Positions 8,260 through 16,637 are shown, counted from the first letter of the stretch. The stretch: DNA of 64,000 bases from Hyphomicrobiales bacterium (GCA_016716745.1 JADJVD010000001.1:434001-498000); one strand, 5' to 3'. The notes: generated from the sequence alone by a model not told the origin. Numbers and translations are program-made.

Positions 8260-9086
8260 TGACGGCTCGCTGGGTTCAGGTGCCTGGCGATCAGGTCCGG
8301 ATGGGCGTCGCGCATTGTCGGAAGACGCCGTCGCGCGGTGGCAATCGCCGCCGGGTCGATCTCCGCCTCGATCAGCGCTTCCTCGGCCGACGCGCTTGCG
8401 ATCGTCCGGCCCTCCGCATCGAGAATGCGGGAGCCGCCCCAGAACCGCAGGTCGCCGCGCGAGCCGCAATGGTTGGCGAACAGCACGGGCAGGCCGTAGA
8501 GCACGGCGGTATGCCGCAGAACGAGGTCCCATCCGGAGGGATTGTCGAAATCGCCGCCCACCGCATCGAGCGACGACGCCACGGGAGCCAGCAAGAGGTC
8601 GGCTCCCGCAAGCGCGGCCAGCCAGGGCAGGGCCGGGTTCCACAGGTCCGCGCAGATCAAAGTCGAAACCGAGTGTCCGGAAAACGCGACGGGCTCATCA
8701 AGCCTCGAACCGGCGGCATAGAACCGGCCTTCCGCCAGATTGCCGTAGGTCGGGATGTTCAGCTTGCGATGCCGGCCGAGCCGTCGCCGCCCGTCCACGA
8801 GCATCTGCGTATTGAAAAAACGACCATCCCTTGCCCGCTCGATGAAGCCGAAGGACACGCCCATGGCGCCGGCCGCGTCCATGATCGAGGCGATCTGCGG
8901 CGCGTCTTCGGGAAGCGCCAGGGCCGGACAGTCCGGCGCCGCCAGATAGTCGGTCAGCGAAAGCTCGGGGAACAGCAGCAGATCGACCGTCCGCCGCCTC
9001 GCCTCCGCGATCAGGGCAAGATGACGTTCGAGATTGACGTCCAGGCGCGCAGGGGCGCAGGCGATCTGCGCGACGGCGACTTTCAT
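8241..9086 (-). CDS. Nitrilase-superfamily carbon-nitrogen hydrolase
   Basis: 281 residues with the complete Glu-Lys-Cys triad of the superfamily: Glu41 in FPELSLTDY, Lys108 in GRHRKLNIP and Cys145 in LICADLWNP. The Cys-Ala-Asp context and the overall layout resemble amidases and the glutaminase domain of NAD synthetases more than true nitrilases. No signal peptide is visible, so it is cytoplasmic. The start at ATG 9086 (MKVAVAQIAC) is the family's conserved beginning; the open frame continues to 9188 without recognisable sequence. It is the first gene before the coupled MmgE/PrpD gene. An amide or ureido substrate linked to the nearby quaternary-amine uptake genes is plausible but unproven. 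Confidence 0.9.
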   Translation of the reverse strand: MKVAVAQIACAPARLDVNLERHLALIAEARRRTVDLLLFPELSLTDYLAAPDCPALALPEDAPQIASIMDAAGAMGVSFGFIERARDGRFFNTQMLVDGRRRLGRHRKLNIPTYGNLAEGRFYAAGSRLDEPVAFSGHSVSTLICADLWNPALPWLAALAGADLLLAPVASSLDAVGGDFDNPSGWDLVLRHTAVLYGLPVLFANHCGSRGDLRFWGGSRILDAEGRTIASASAEEALIEAEIDPAAIATARRRLPTMRDAHPDLIARHLNPASRQCPAPT

Positions 9087-9329
9087 CGGCTTTTTCCACG
9101 AGGGTGGCGGGGGTCGATCAGCATGGCTTCCTACTGCCGGACGGTGTTGGGGACAGGCCATCTCGGCCGAAAGGCCGCCGCAGAGCAATGCACACCGACC
9201 CGAGACCCGGTTCTCCGGGAGTCTTTGGCTTCGTTTGAGCGGCCCCCTACGGGCCGCCCGCGAGGAGAGTTGCGGGCGCTTTCACAGTGACGGGCTGTGA
9301 CCTTGCCCCTCGGACTGACCTTGCCTCCT

Positions 9330-9700
9330 GATTGCTCCCGTTCATAGCCAGGATCGGTGCTGCTTGCAGTCCGGTCTGGACCGGGTGACGAACTTGTTGG
9401 GGGTCAACCCGCCAAGTTTCGATGATCCGCCGGGCCATGCGCAAGCCCCGGAAGCTGTGTTCGTCGAGACGCTCGTCACGGAAGCGGCCGTTCAGGCTCG
9501 CGACGAAGGCGTTCTGCACCGGCTTGCCCGGAGCTTGCCCAGTCCAACATTGCCTGGCTGTTCAGGCCCGTGTCGTTGTCGCTGACAATCATGATGGGCG
9601 GCCCTCGTCGTTCGGCGAGTTGGTCGAGTTCGCGCGCGACGCGGACGCCTGACGGCGACGAGTCGACCACAAGCGCCAGGCGCTCGCGATGAAGTGACCC
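9330..9700 (-). pseudogene. Decayed IS3-family transposase (integrase core fragment)
   Basis: On the minus strand a first piece reads RLALVVDSSPSGVRVAREL and IMIVSDNDTGLNSQAMLDW, matching the DDE core around the second Asp (VSDNGTELTS in intact copies). In another frame a second piece reads GKPVQNAFVASLNGRFRDE and RMARRIIETWR, which carries the catalytic Glu. About ten codons that normally separate these pieces are missing and the frame changes near 9510-9530. No first orf, inverted repeats or target duplication could be found, so the copy is dead and truncated on both sides. A 7-bp hairpin (GCGGCCC/GGGCCGC, 9239-9257) lies just downstream. The remnant separates the catabolic locus from unrelated genes. 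Confidence 0.85.
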
Positions 9701-9824
9701 AAGGAGTCGTCGCCCCGCCAGCCGCGCACGCAGCCGCCGCGGCCTTCTCAGCCCCGCCCTCGCATTGGGCGCGTCCGGCGATGACGTGATAGGTTCGGCG
9801 CGAACGCTACGGAAAGGCCGCCCT

Positions 9825-10385
9825 TTGTCCGACGACGCCGCGCGTCCTCTGCATCGCCGCCTGTGGCTGCGCCTGCTGGCGGGCGCGGGCGGGCTCGCCG
9901 CCGTGGCGGTCGGCTGGTGGAGCGACGTCGCGAGTCATCGCCGCGCGCCGACGACGCCGATCGTCGCCGTGGGCGCGCGCATCGACGCCGGACCTTATGC
10001 GGTGACCCTCCGCGCCGCGCGCAAATCGTCCCGCGCTCCGGACGGCGGCGCCTTCGCCGACGGGCCGATGCTGATCGTCGAGGCCGACATGGAGAATCTC
10101 ACCTCGGCGAGCCGCACCGACCCGCAGATCGTGTTCGCGGGAAACGGACGCGCGCCGAATTTCTATCTGCCCGAAGACCGCGCCCGCCTCGGCGCGCTCG
10201 ACCCGCGCGTTCCCAAGCGCGTCGCGCTGGTTGTCGCCGTCCCGCAGGACGATGAGGCGCGGATCGCGGTGACGCGGCTCGTCTTCAAGGCGCGCGACAA
10301 TCTTTCGGGCGCGCAGGGATGGTTCTCGCCGACGCCGGCCGCGATCGTCGTCCTCCCGGTCGCCCCGCTGGACGAGGGTCGCTAG
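9825..10385 (+). CDS. Uncharacterised membrane-anchored protein
   Basis: 186 residues from TTG 9825, chosen because a GGAAAGG ribosome site sits 7-8 bases upstream; an in-frame TTG at 9765 would add 20 residues without a clear site. A single N-terminal hydrophobic helix (about residues 14-30, LLAGAGGLAAVAVGWW) anchors an extracytoplasmic domain. That domain is rich in short hydrophobic strands (MLIVEADMENL, RVALVVAVPQ, PAAIVVLPVAP) and may be an immunoglobulin-like beta sandwich. No enzyme motif or cysteine is seen. It is followed one base later by a second gene of similar design, so the three genes here form one transcript. I do not recognise the family. Confidence 0.75.
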   Translation: MSDDAARPLHRRLWLRLLAGAGGLAAVAVGWWSDVASHRRAPTTPIVAVGARIDAGPYAVTLRAARKSSRAPDGGAFADGPMLIVEADMENLTSASRTDPQIVFAGNGRAPNFYLPEDRARLGALDPRVPKRVALVVAVPQDDEARIAVTRLVFKARDNLSGAQGWFSPTPAAIVVLPVAPLDEGR

Positions 10386-10386
10386 C

Positions 10387-10941
10387 GTGATCGGCCGCAG
10401 GTTGCTCTGGCTTCTCGTCGGCCTCGCCGCGCTCGCCGCGATGATGACGACGCGCGTGAGTCATGCGCGTCTGACGGGCCCCATCGAGATCGCTGTCGCG
10501 GCCGGCGCGGAAGGACGGGCGCGATCGTTCCGGGCGCGCCTGCTCGGCCTCGCCACGGCGCGCCAGATCGTCTGGAGGGAGGGCGGCGCCGAGGCGCGTC
10601 GCTCGACGAACGCGGTCTGGTTGATGGCGGCGCTCGAAGCGGAGGCGCTTGACGAGACGACCGGGCTGGTCCCGCTCTGGCGCGGCCGCACCGGGCGGCT
10701 CACCTCCGCCTCGCGGCGCCTGTCCGGCGCGCCGCAGATGATCGCCGCCGCCGTGCTGCAACCGGGGTTTCCGCGTCGCGGCTTCGCCGTCTTCGAAGTG
10801 CCGGAAGACGAGATCGCGGGCGGCGCGCTGATTCTCGGCCCTTCCCTGGCGCCGACCTACGACGCGCGCTTGAGCTTCGCGCCGCCCGACAAGCCGATCG
10901 TCGCGCAGGACGCGGCGCAATTGACGCAGACGCCGCAATGA
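10387..10941 (+). CDS. Uncharacterised secreted or anchored protein
   Basis: 184 residues from GTG 10387, one base after the preceding stop codon. The N-terminus MIGRRLLWLLVGLAALAAMM is a signal peptide or signal anchor. The rest is a small domain without cysteines, with hydrophobic strands such as QMIAAAVLQPGF and GFAVFEVPEDE. The tail is Gln/Ala/Pro-rich. Its stop overlaps the start of the next gene (ATGA at 10938-10941), so the two are translationally coupled. It shows no motif I recognise. The size, export signal and beta-rich look resemble the genes on either side, which suggests subunits of one envelope complex; that is inference. Confidence 0.7.
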   Translation: MIGRRLLWLLVGLAALAAMMTTRVSHARLTGPIEIAVAAGAEGRARSFRARLLGLATARQIVWREGGAEARRSTNAVWLMAALEAEALDETTGLVPLWRGRTGRLTSASRRLSGAPQMIAAAVLQPGFPRRGFAVFEVPEDEIAGGALILGPSLAPTYDARLSFAPPDKPIVAQDAAQLTQTPQ

Positions 10942-11507
10942 CGCCGCGCTGGCTCTGGCTCGTCGCGATCCCCGCGCTCTACCTCGCCGATCTCGGCGTC
11001 GCCGGCCGCGTGCGGCTGGTCGAACTGGCGCATGACAGCGAACTGCGCATCGCCTCGGCGGAGCCCGGCGCGCGCGCCGCCTACGCCGGACGTGAATGGC
11101 GCGTTGCGGCCGCTCGCATTTTCCTCAACAGCCCGCCCGACCCCCGGCTCGACATGCCGCGCGACGCGAGGCTGCTTTTCGTGCGGGTCGACGTCGCCGA
11201 CATTCCGGCGCTTCGCTCCAGCGAGCCGGGCGACTGCCGCGTCCGCATCGAGGACGCGACAGGCAGGCTGTGGGCGCCCTCGCGGGTCGTTCGCGACTTC
11301 CGGCTGCGCCAGTCCTTGTCGCCGCAAGGCCAGGCGCCCGGTTGCGCGGCGCTTGCGGCGGCGCCGGGAGCCGTCGGCTTCGAAGAGACCTTCGCGTTGC
11401 CGCCTGACGCCAAGGCGCCGCTGGCGTTGCGGATCAGCACGCAATCCGGCCGACCCGACGCGATCAGGCTGCGTCTGGCGCCGGCCGCGGACGAGACGCT
11501 TCGATGA
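10938..11507 (+). CDS. Uncharacterised secreted protein
   Basis: 189 residues. A hydrophobic N-terminus (WLWLVAIPALYLADLGVAG) precedes an extracytoplasmic domain with two cysteines (in GDCRVRI and PGCAAL) that could form a disulfide. The stretch DARLLFVRVDVADIPA resembles the MLIVEADMENL strand of the first protein of the trio, suggesting a common beta-sandwich fold. It overlaps the upstream gene by 4 bp and its last 44 bp overlap the 3' end of the converging membrane-protein gene on the other strand. Function unknown. Confidence 0.7.
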   Translation: MTPRWLWLVAIPALYLADLGVAGRVRLVELAHDSELRIASAEPGARAAYAGREWRVAAARIFLNSPPDPRLDMPRDARLLFVRVDVADIPALRSSEPGDCRVRIEDATGRLWAPSRVVRDFRLRQSLSPQGQAPGCAALAAAPGAVGFEETFALPPDAKAPLALRISTQSGRPDAIRLRLAPAADETLR

Positions 11508-12723
11508 GATCGAGCGCGGCGGAAAACAGGATGATTTTCGCGACCTCGGGAATCAGTCCGGTCCCCGGCCAGCCTGCCGGCCCGAACAGGATTTCGAGCC
11601 CGCTTTGGACCACGCGCGCGGCGGGAAGACCCATCGGCCCAAGCATCTGCGCCAGACCGAAGAAGGCCCAGCCGGCGAGCCAATCGATCGCGCAGGCGAG
11701 CACGACGACCAGGACGACAAGCGGAACACCCGCCGAAAGCATCAGCCGCACGCCGTTGGCGACGGCGTTCCAGCGCTTCAAGGCGCCCAGAAAGAACGGC
11801 ACCGCGAAGTCGCGCAGCACTTTCGGCGCGCGTTCCCACGCCGACAAGGTCGAGCGCGACAGCCGGTCGCCTGGGTTCGCCTTGACGTCATAGCCGCGCA
11901 CGATCGCTGCGAGGTTGAACCAGATCACCGGAAGCAGCGCGTAGAGCAGCAACCCGCGCGCTTCCTGCGCAGGCTCGATGTCCGGCCGGTCGGCGGGCGG
12001 GAGAACCTGCGCGGCCTGCGCCGCGCCGATCGCCCAACGCCACAGTTCGGTCGGGCCGGGCAAAGTCGCAAGCCAACCCGAAGCCGCGTCTTTCCAATGG
12101 GAGAGAACAAACAGGCCAATGAAGATCCACATCGCCTCCGCCGCGACGATGACGAAGGGCCAGACCCACAGCGTCGAGCGCTTCTCCATCGCCTTGGCGC
12201 CGCGCCGCGCCGCCCAGGCCAAGCCCACCCAGACCAGCGCCGCGCCGCGCCAGTCGATGGCCAGGACCGGCCCGCGCGCGCCAAGCGGATCCGCATCCAT
12301 CGCCGCGAGCGCATAGGCGCGCAACGCGTCGTTGAGGAAGCCCCAGGCGGCGTAATAGAGAAAGAACGGCACGAGGGCAGCCGCCAGCCCGCCCAGAAAG
12401 CCGGGGCTCGCCGGCGCGGCGGCGGGCGTCGGCGCTTCGTCGCGCGCCGCCCGGCCGGCGCAAAGCCGGAACAGCGCGACGACGACGACGAGACGCGTCA
12501 GGATCGCCAGCGCCACCACGGCCAGCCCGCCGAGCCGGCTGACGAGTCCGATCCACACGGCGGCCTCGCGCAGCAACGCCTGCGCCAGATCGCCCGCCAG
12601 CCAGAGCGCCGCCAGCATCGGCCCGCGACGGACAAGCAGCGTCAGGCAACGCCGCGCCAGCGCCGCCGCCAAGGCCGCATCGGCGCGCCTGTATACACGA
12701 GAATCGGGCATCATCTGCGCCAT
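11464..12723 (-). CDS. Uncharacterised polytopic inner-membrane protein
   Basis: 419 residues with about eight hydrophobic stretches, for example LGGLAVVALAILTRLVVVVALF, GLAAALVPFFLYYAAWGFL, LWVWPFVIVAAEAMWIFIGLF, LLLYALLPVIWFNLAAIVRG and GVPLVVLVVVLACAIDWLAG. No transporter or enzyme signature is visible. Long Ala/Pro-rich linkers occur around residue 100. The gene converges on the trio of small exported proteins, with a 44-bp overlap of the 3' ends. Convergent gene ends that deep are unusual and hint that one of the two stops was moved recently. Function unknown. Confidence 0.75.
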   Translation of the reverse strand: MAQMMPDSRVYRRADAALAAALARRCLTLLVRRGPMLAALWLAGDLAQALLREAAVWIGLVSRLGGLAVVALAILTRLVVVVALFRLCAGRAARDEAPTPAAAPASPGFLGGLAAALVPFFLYYAAWGFLNDALRAYALAAMDADPLGARGPVLAIDWRGAALVWVGLAWAARRGAKAMEKRSTLWVWPFVIVAAEAMWIFIGLFVLSHWKDAASGWLATLPGPTELWRWAIGAAQAAQVLPPADRPDIEPAQEARGLLLYALLPVIWFNLAAIVRGYDVKANPGDRLSRSTLSAWERAPKVLRDFAVPFFLGALKRWNAVANGVRLMLSAGVPLVVLVVVLACAIDWLAGWAFFGLAQMLGPMGLPAARVVQSGLEILFGPAGWPGTGLIPEVAKIILFSAALDLIEASRPRPAPDAA

Positions 12724-13566
12724 GCCCCTGCGTCGGCCGCGATGGCGGCGACGTCAAGGCGGCATCGAAGCGCCTGCAGATTTCGGCCAGCTTCCCGGGG
12801 CGACATGGACGCGATCGCCGTCTTCATCGCAGGACGAAAACACCGGTCGTGGCCGGCCGTCGATCGGTACGGCTTCGTTCGCAATAGTCTCGCTCAAAGT
12901 CATCGGTATAGGGACGCCGCGCGGCGCTTGATGCGCAAGCTGCCGAACAACGCCCCGCATGCGCGGCGCGTCTCGATCAAGGACAGCCAGACAGGCCGCG
13001 CCGTCCAAAGGAGGGCGGGAAGCCAGCCGATGCCGGCCGGAAACTGCTCGGCGGCCTCTGCCATCCCAGCCTTCCTCGAGCCCGAGATCCGCTCCGCCGC
13101 CGCATCGTCGACGGCCTCGCGCCCGGCGGCAAGGACGTGCGCCCCTTTGCCGCGACCAGCGTAGACCCGCGCCACGGGCGTCCGGCGCGCGGTCATGTCG
13201 AGCGCCGCCGCCGGCAGGCCGAACGCAGGCGCCATCGGCGCACAGCCGCCTGCGACATCTTCGCCCGGACGGGCGACTGTCCACTTAGCTGTTGTCAAGG
13301 CAGGCCGAGCGTCGCCCCGCCTACGGTCCATCCCGCGCAGACGGGTCGCTCCCGATCGCCGCGCGCCGATGGCGGCGCGGCGCGCGGGAGCGTCGAACGG
13401 CCCCACGGGGGGCGCCGATCCGTCGCGCGCACGGGGCCGGCCCGACGCACGTGACCTCTCGCCGAACGCCCGCACCCTCCCCGCGCCGCCCGAAGCGGCG
13501 CAACGGGCGGCCTGCGACGCGTGCGCGAGCGACCCGGCGCGGGGCGGCCGCAAGCGGAGAGCGATC
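12724..13566. other. Long gap upstream of nosZ, no confident gene
   Basis: 843 bp between the start of the membrane-protein gene and nosZ. Open frames exist on both strands, as expected at this GC content. The only one with a mildly protein-like composition is 12900-13196 on the minus strand (98 codons, ending SLRIKRRAASLYR), which matches no family I know. The region must hold the nosZ promoter, but no good FNR-type palindrome is found; the nearest match, TTAGCTGTTGTCAA around 13285, keeps only 6 of 10 positions. No hairpin with a T tract is seen. Confidence 0.6.
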
Positions 13567-15855
13567 ATGAGATCGACCCTGAAATTGTCTGTGGCGGCGA
13601 TTGCGCTTCTGGGGTTCGGCGCGACGGCGGCGTCCGCGGAGACGCTGGACGAGGTGATGAAGCGTCGCAACCTGTCGCAGAAGGACCTGCTCAGCGCAGC
13701 CAAGACCTACACGCCCTCCGGCGGCCGCGACGAATTCATCGCGTTCTCCTCGGGCGGCCAGTCCGGCCAGATCATGGTCTACGGCGTGCCCTCGATGCGC
13801 ATTCTGAAATACATCTCGGTGTTCACGCCCGAGCCCTGGCAGGGATTCGGGTTCGACGAGGAATCGAAGAAGATCCTCGACGACGCCAAGGTCGACGGCC
13901 GCACGATCCAGTGGGGCGACACGCACCATCCGGCCATCACCGAGACGAATGGCGAGATGGACGGGCAGTATCTGTTCATCAACGACAAGTCGGCGCCGCG
14001 CATCGGCGTCATCTCGCTGCATGATTTCGAGACGCAGCAGATCGTCGTCAACCCGATCCTGCAGTCCGAGCATGGCGGCACGTTCGTGACGCCGAACTCC
14101 GAATACGTGATCGAGGCCGCGCAATATCCGGGCGTGCTCGGCCGCGGCTACGCGCCGCTGTCGGAATTCAACGAGAAGTTCCGCGGCGCCGTCACCTACT
14201 GGAAGTTCAATCGTGAAAAGGGCCGCATCGAGCCGGAAAATTCCTTCTCGATCGAGTTGCCGCCCTACACGCAGGACCTCTCCGACGCCGGCAAGCTCGT
14301 CTCCGACGGCTGGTCGTTCACCAACTCCTTCTGCGCCGAGCGTTACGTCGGCGGCATCGAGAGCGGCCGTCCGCCGTTCGAGGCGGGCTGTTCGTCGAAC
14401 GACACCGACTTCCTGCACGTCATCAACTGGAGGAAGGCGGAAGAGGTCTACAAGGCCGGCAAGGTGACGATGATCAACAATCATCCCGTCATCACGCTGC
14501 AAACCGCGATTGACGAAGGGCTCGTCTTCCTGATCGCCGAGCCGAAATCGCCGCACGGCGTCGACGTGACGCCCGACGGCAAATACATCATCGTCGGCGG
14601 CAAGCTCGACACGCAGGCCTCCGTCTACTCCTTCGAGAAGGTGAAGGCGGCGATCGACGCCAAGAATTTCGTCGGCAAGGACGCCTATGGCCTGCCGATC
14701 ATCGACATGAAGGTGGCGCTGCACAAGCAGATCGCGCTTGGCCTCGGCCCGCTGCACACGCAGTTCGATTCCAAGCCCTGCGTCGCCTACACCTCGCTCT
14801 ACGTCGACAGCCAGGTCGCCAAGTACGACTATTGCGAAGGCAAGGTGCTGGACAAGATCTCGGTGCATTACAACATCGGCCATCTCGTGGCGATGGAGGG
14901 CGAATCCACCAAGCCGAAGGGCAAGTATCTCGTCGCCCTCAACAAGCTCGCCATCGACCGCTTCAATCCCGTTGGCCCGCTGCATCCGCAGAACCACCAG
15001 CTCATCGACATCTCCGGCGACAAGATGGAGCTGGTCTACGACATGCCGGTTCCGCTCGGCGAGCCGCATTACGTCACCGCGATTTCCGCCGAGAAGCTGA
15101 AGCCGCTGGTGCGCTACAAATACGGCACGGACAGCCGCACCGGTCAGGACCATGCCGACGCCGTGCGGCCGGGCTCCGAGAAGATCGTCCGCTCGCCGGG
15201 CAAGGTCGACGTCTACATGACCGCGATCCGCTCGCATTTCACGCCCGAGATCGTCGAGGTGGAGGAGGGAGACGACGTCGCCTTCCACATCACCAATTCC
15301 GAGCGCGCCGAGGACGAGACCCACGGCTTCTCGGTCTCGACCTACAACGTCAACCTGTCGCTCGAGCCGGGCAAGACGGCCACCGCCAGACTCAAGGCGG
15401 ACAAGGCGGGCGTGTTCTCCTTCTACTGCACCGAGTTCTGCTCGGCGCTGCATCTGGAGATGGAGGGCTATCTGGTGGTGAAGCCGAAGGGCCTCGCCCA
15501 GCAGGCGGCCACAAGCCCGAGCGAGGGACGCAGCTACACCAAGGCGGACTTCGACAAGCAGTACAAGACCAACAACGACACGCAGGCCGTGATCGACGCG
15601 GTGGTGAAGTACATCACCTCGACGAACTTCAAGGACTTCCCGACCGTCGTCGCGCTGGTCGAGGACGCCACCGACCAGCTCAACTTCGCCAAGGACGCCA
15701 AGGCCAAGACCGACGCGGCCGCAGAGAAGCAGGACTGGCAGCAGGCGACGCTCTGGGCCGGCCAGTGGTGGCAGTATCAGGTCAAGGCGGCCGACATCGG
15801 CCTGCGCGCCAAGACCTTCCTGGAGCAGAACGGCGCGAAGGTCGTCGCCAAGTAA
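13567..15855 (+). CDS. nosZ: Nitrous-oxide reductase, Sec-dependent (clade II) type
   Basis: Reduces N2O to N2 in the periplasm. 762 residues with a Sec signal peptide (cleavage about residue 24, TAASA) and no twin-arginine motif, typical of clade II rather than the Tat-type NosZ usual in Alphaproteobacteria. All seven CuZ histidines can be placed: His120 and 121 (DTHH), 169 (SEHGG), 330 (PHGVD), 397 (GPLHT), 439 (IGH) and 501 (EPHY). The CuA site is His586 plus CTEFCSALHLEM (Cys621, Cys625, His629, Met632), with Glu623 where clade I has Trp. About 115 residues follow CuA without CxxCH. ATG 13567 is preceded by GGAGAG; the frame is open further upstream but without a signal peptide. Accessory genes follow. 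Confidence 0.97.
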   Translation: MRSTLKLSVAAIALLGFGATAASAETLDEVMKRRNLSQKDLLSAAKTYTPSGGRDEFIAFSSGGQSGQIMVYGVPSMRILKYISVFTPEPWQGFGFDEESKKILDDAKVDGRTIQWGDTHHPAITETNGEMDGQYLFINDKSAPRIGVISLHDFETQQIVVNPILQSEHGGTFVTPNSEYVIEAAQYPGVLGRGYAPLSEFNEKFRGAVTYWKFNREKGRIEPENSFSIELPPYTQDLSDAGKLVSDGWSFTNSFCAERYVGGIESGRPPFEAGCSSNDTDFLHVINWRKAEEVYKAGKVTMINNHPVITLQTAIDEGLVFLIAEPKSPHGVDVTPDGKYIIVGGKLDTQASVYSFEKVKAAIDAKNFVGKDAYGLPIIDMKVALHKQIALGLGPLHTQFDSKPCVAYTSLYVDSQVAKYDYCEGKVLDKISVHYNIGHLVAMEGESTKPKGKYLVALNKLAIDRFNPVGPLHPQNHQLIDISGDKMELVYDMPVPLGEPHYVTAISAEKLKPLVRYKYGTDSRTGQDHADAVRPGSEKIVRSPGKVDVYMTAIRSHFTPEIVEVEEGDDVAFHITNSERAEDETHGFSVSTYNVNLSLEPGKTATARLKADKAGVFSFYCTEFCSALHLEMEGYLVVKPKGLAQQAATSPSEGRSYTKADFDKQYKTNNDTQAVIDAVVKYITSTNFKDFPTVVALVEDATDQLNFAKDAKAKTDAAAEKQDWQQATLWAGQWWQYQVKAADIGLRAKTFLEQNGAKVVAK

Positions 15856-15868
15856 GCCCGCGCGACAT

Positions 15869-15901
15869 GCGGGGCGCCTGCGGGCGCCCCGCTTCTTTTC
15901 T
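15869..15901 (+). terminator. Intrinsic terminator or attenuator after nosZ
   Basis: Fourteen bases after the nosZ stop, a perfect 10-bp stem (GCGGGGCGCC, loop TGCG, GGCGCCCCGC) is followed by TTCTTTTCT. It lies between nosZ and the cytochrome genes, so it probably lowers transcription of the accessory genes relative to nosZ or protects the 3' end of nosZ mRNA. No other promoter-sized gap occurs until the end of the cluster. Confidence 0.75.
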
Positions 15902-15918
15902 CTCACGAGGCTTCGCCC

Positions 15919-16605
15919 ATGAATTTCGCCGTCGCACCGCTCGCCGCGCTGGCGCTCTGCGCATTCGCGCAACTCGCGGTCGCGCAAGCTCCGCCCGCCT
16001 CGACGCCGGCGGCCGACCAGAGCGCCGCCGCCGCGCCCGACGGCAAGGCCCTGTTCCGCACCAAGACGTGCATCGCCTGTCATGGCCGCGACGGCGCCAA
16101 GGCGATCCAGAACTATCCGAATCTCGCCGGTCAGGACGCGAAATACATGATCGCGCAGATGGAGGACATCGCCTCCGGCGCGCGCGTCTCGGGGCCCGAT
16201 CCGCGCGGCTATCCGCGCACGCAGGGCATGAAGGACGTCATGCACCTCGTCTCGAAGGAGGAGCGCGAGACGATCGCGCACTATCTCGCCGCGCTTCCCG
16301 CGCCCAAGCCCGCCGCGCTCGACCCGCCGCCCGCCGCCGAGAGGCTGGCGCAGGGCAAGGCCGCCTACACGAAGGGCGGTTGCCAGACCTGCCACGGAGC
16401 CGACGGCCTGAAGCCGCTGCCGTTGCATCCGGCGCTGGCGGGAATGAAGCGCGACTATCTCGTCGCCCAGATGAAGGACATGCGCGAGGGCGTGCGCGCC
16501 AACGGCAAATCGAAAACGATGCTGCCCTTCGTCAAGAAGCTCGACGACGCGAATGTCGAGCTGATCGCCGACTATCTGTCGCAGATCGAACGCCCGGCGC
16601 GCTGA
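15919..16605 (+). CDS. Diheme cytochrome c (c4-like) of the nos cluster
   Basis: 228 residues with a Sec signal peptide (to about residue 23, AVAQ) and two heme c sites, CIACH at 51-55 and CQTCH at 155-159, each in its own class I cytochrome domain with a later Met as probable sixth ligand. The tandem arrangement is that of cytochrome c4-like proteins. In clade II nos clusters cytochromes of this kind (NosC1/NosC2) are thought to carry electrons from the quinol side to NosZ. It lies 63 bp after nosZ, beyond the terminator, and 32 bp before a second diheme cytochrome. The precise electron donor is inferred. Confidence 0.9.
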   Translation: MNFAVAPLAALALCAFAQLAVAQAPPASTPAADQSAAAAPDGKALFRTKTCIACHGRDGAKAIQNYPNLAGQDAKYMIAQMEDIASGARVSGPDPRGYPRTQGMKDVMHLVSKEERETIAHYLAALPAPKPAALDPPPAAERLAQGKAAYTKGGCQTCHGADGLKPLPLHPALAGMKRDYLVAQMKDMREGVRANGKSKTMLPFVKKLDDANVELIADYLSQIERPAR

Positions 16606-16637
16606 GCGCGACCCCCTCGCACATTGGAGACGCTTTC

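Noticed and set aside
9239..9257. Hairpin GCGGCCC/GGGCCGC as a terminator near the insertion-sequence relic
   Set aside because: The stem is short and no T tract follows on either strand.
12900..13196. 98-codon minus-strand frame in the gap before nosZ
   Set aside because: No family match, no convincing ribosome site and a composition like other shadows; mentioned only in the gap description.
13280..13300. FNR-like site TTAGCTGTTGTCAA upstream of nosZ
   Set aside because: Only 6 of 10 conserved positions match, and it is about 270 bases from the nosZ start.
13321..16428. A 1035-codon open frame on the minus strand across nosZ
   Set aside because: It mirrors nosZ codons in very GC-rich DNA and shows no motif, signal peptide or plausible composition. 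Similar long antisense frames over the caspase-Sel1, por and miaB regions were rejected for the same reason.
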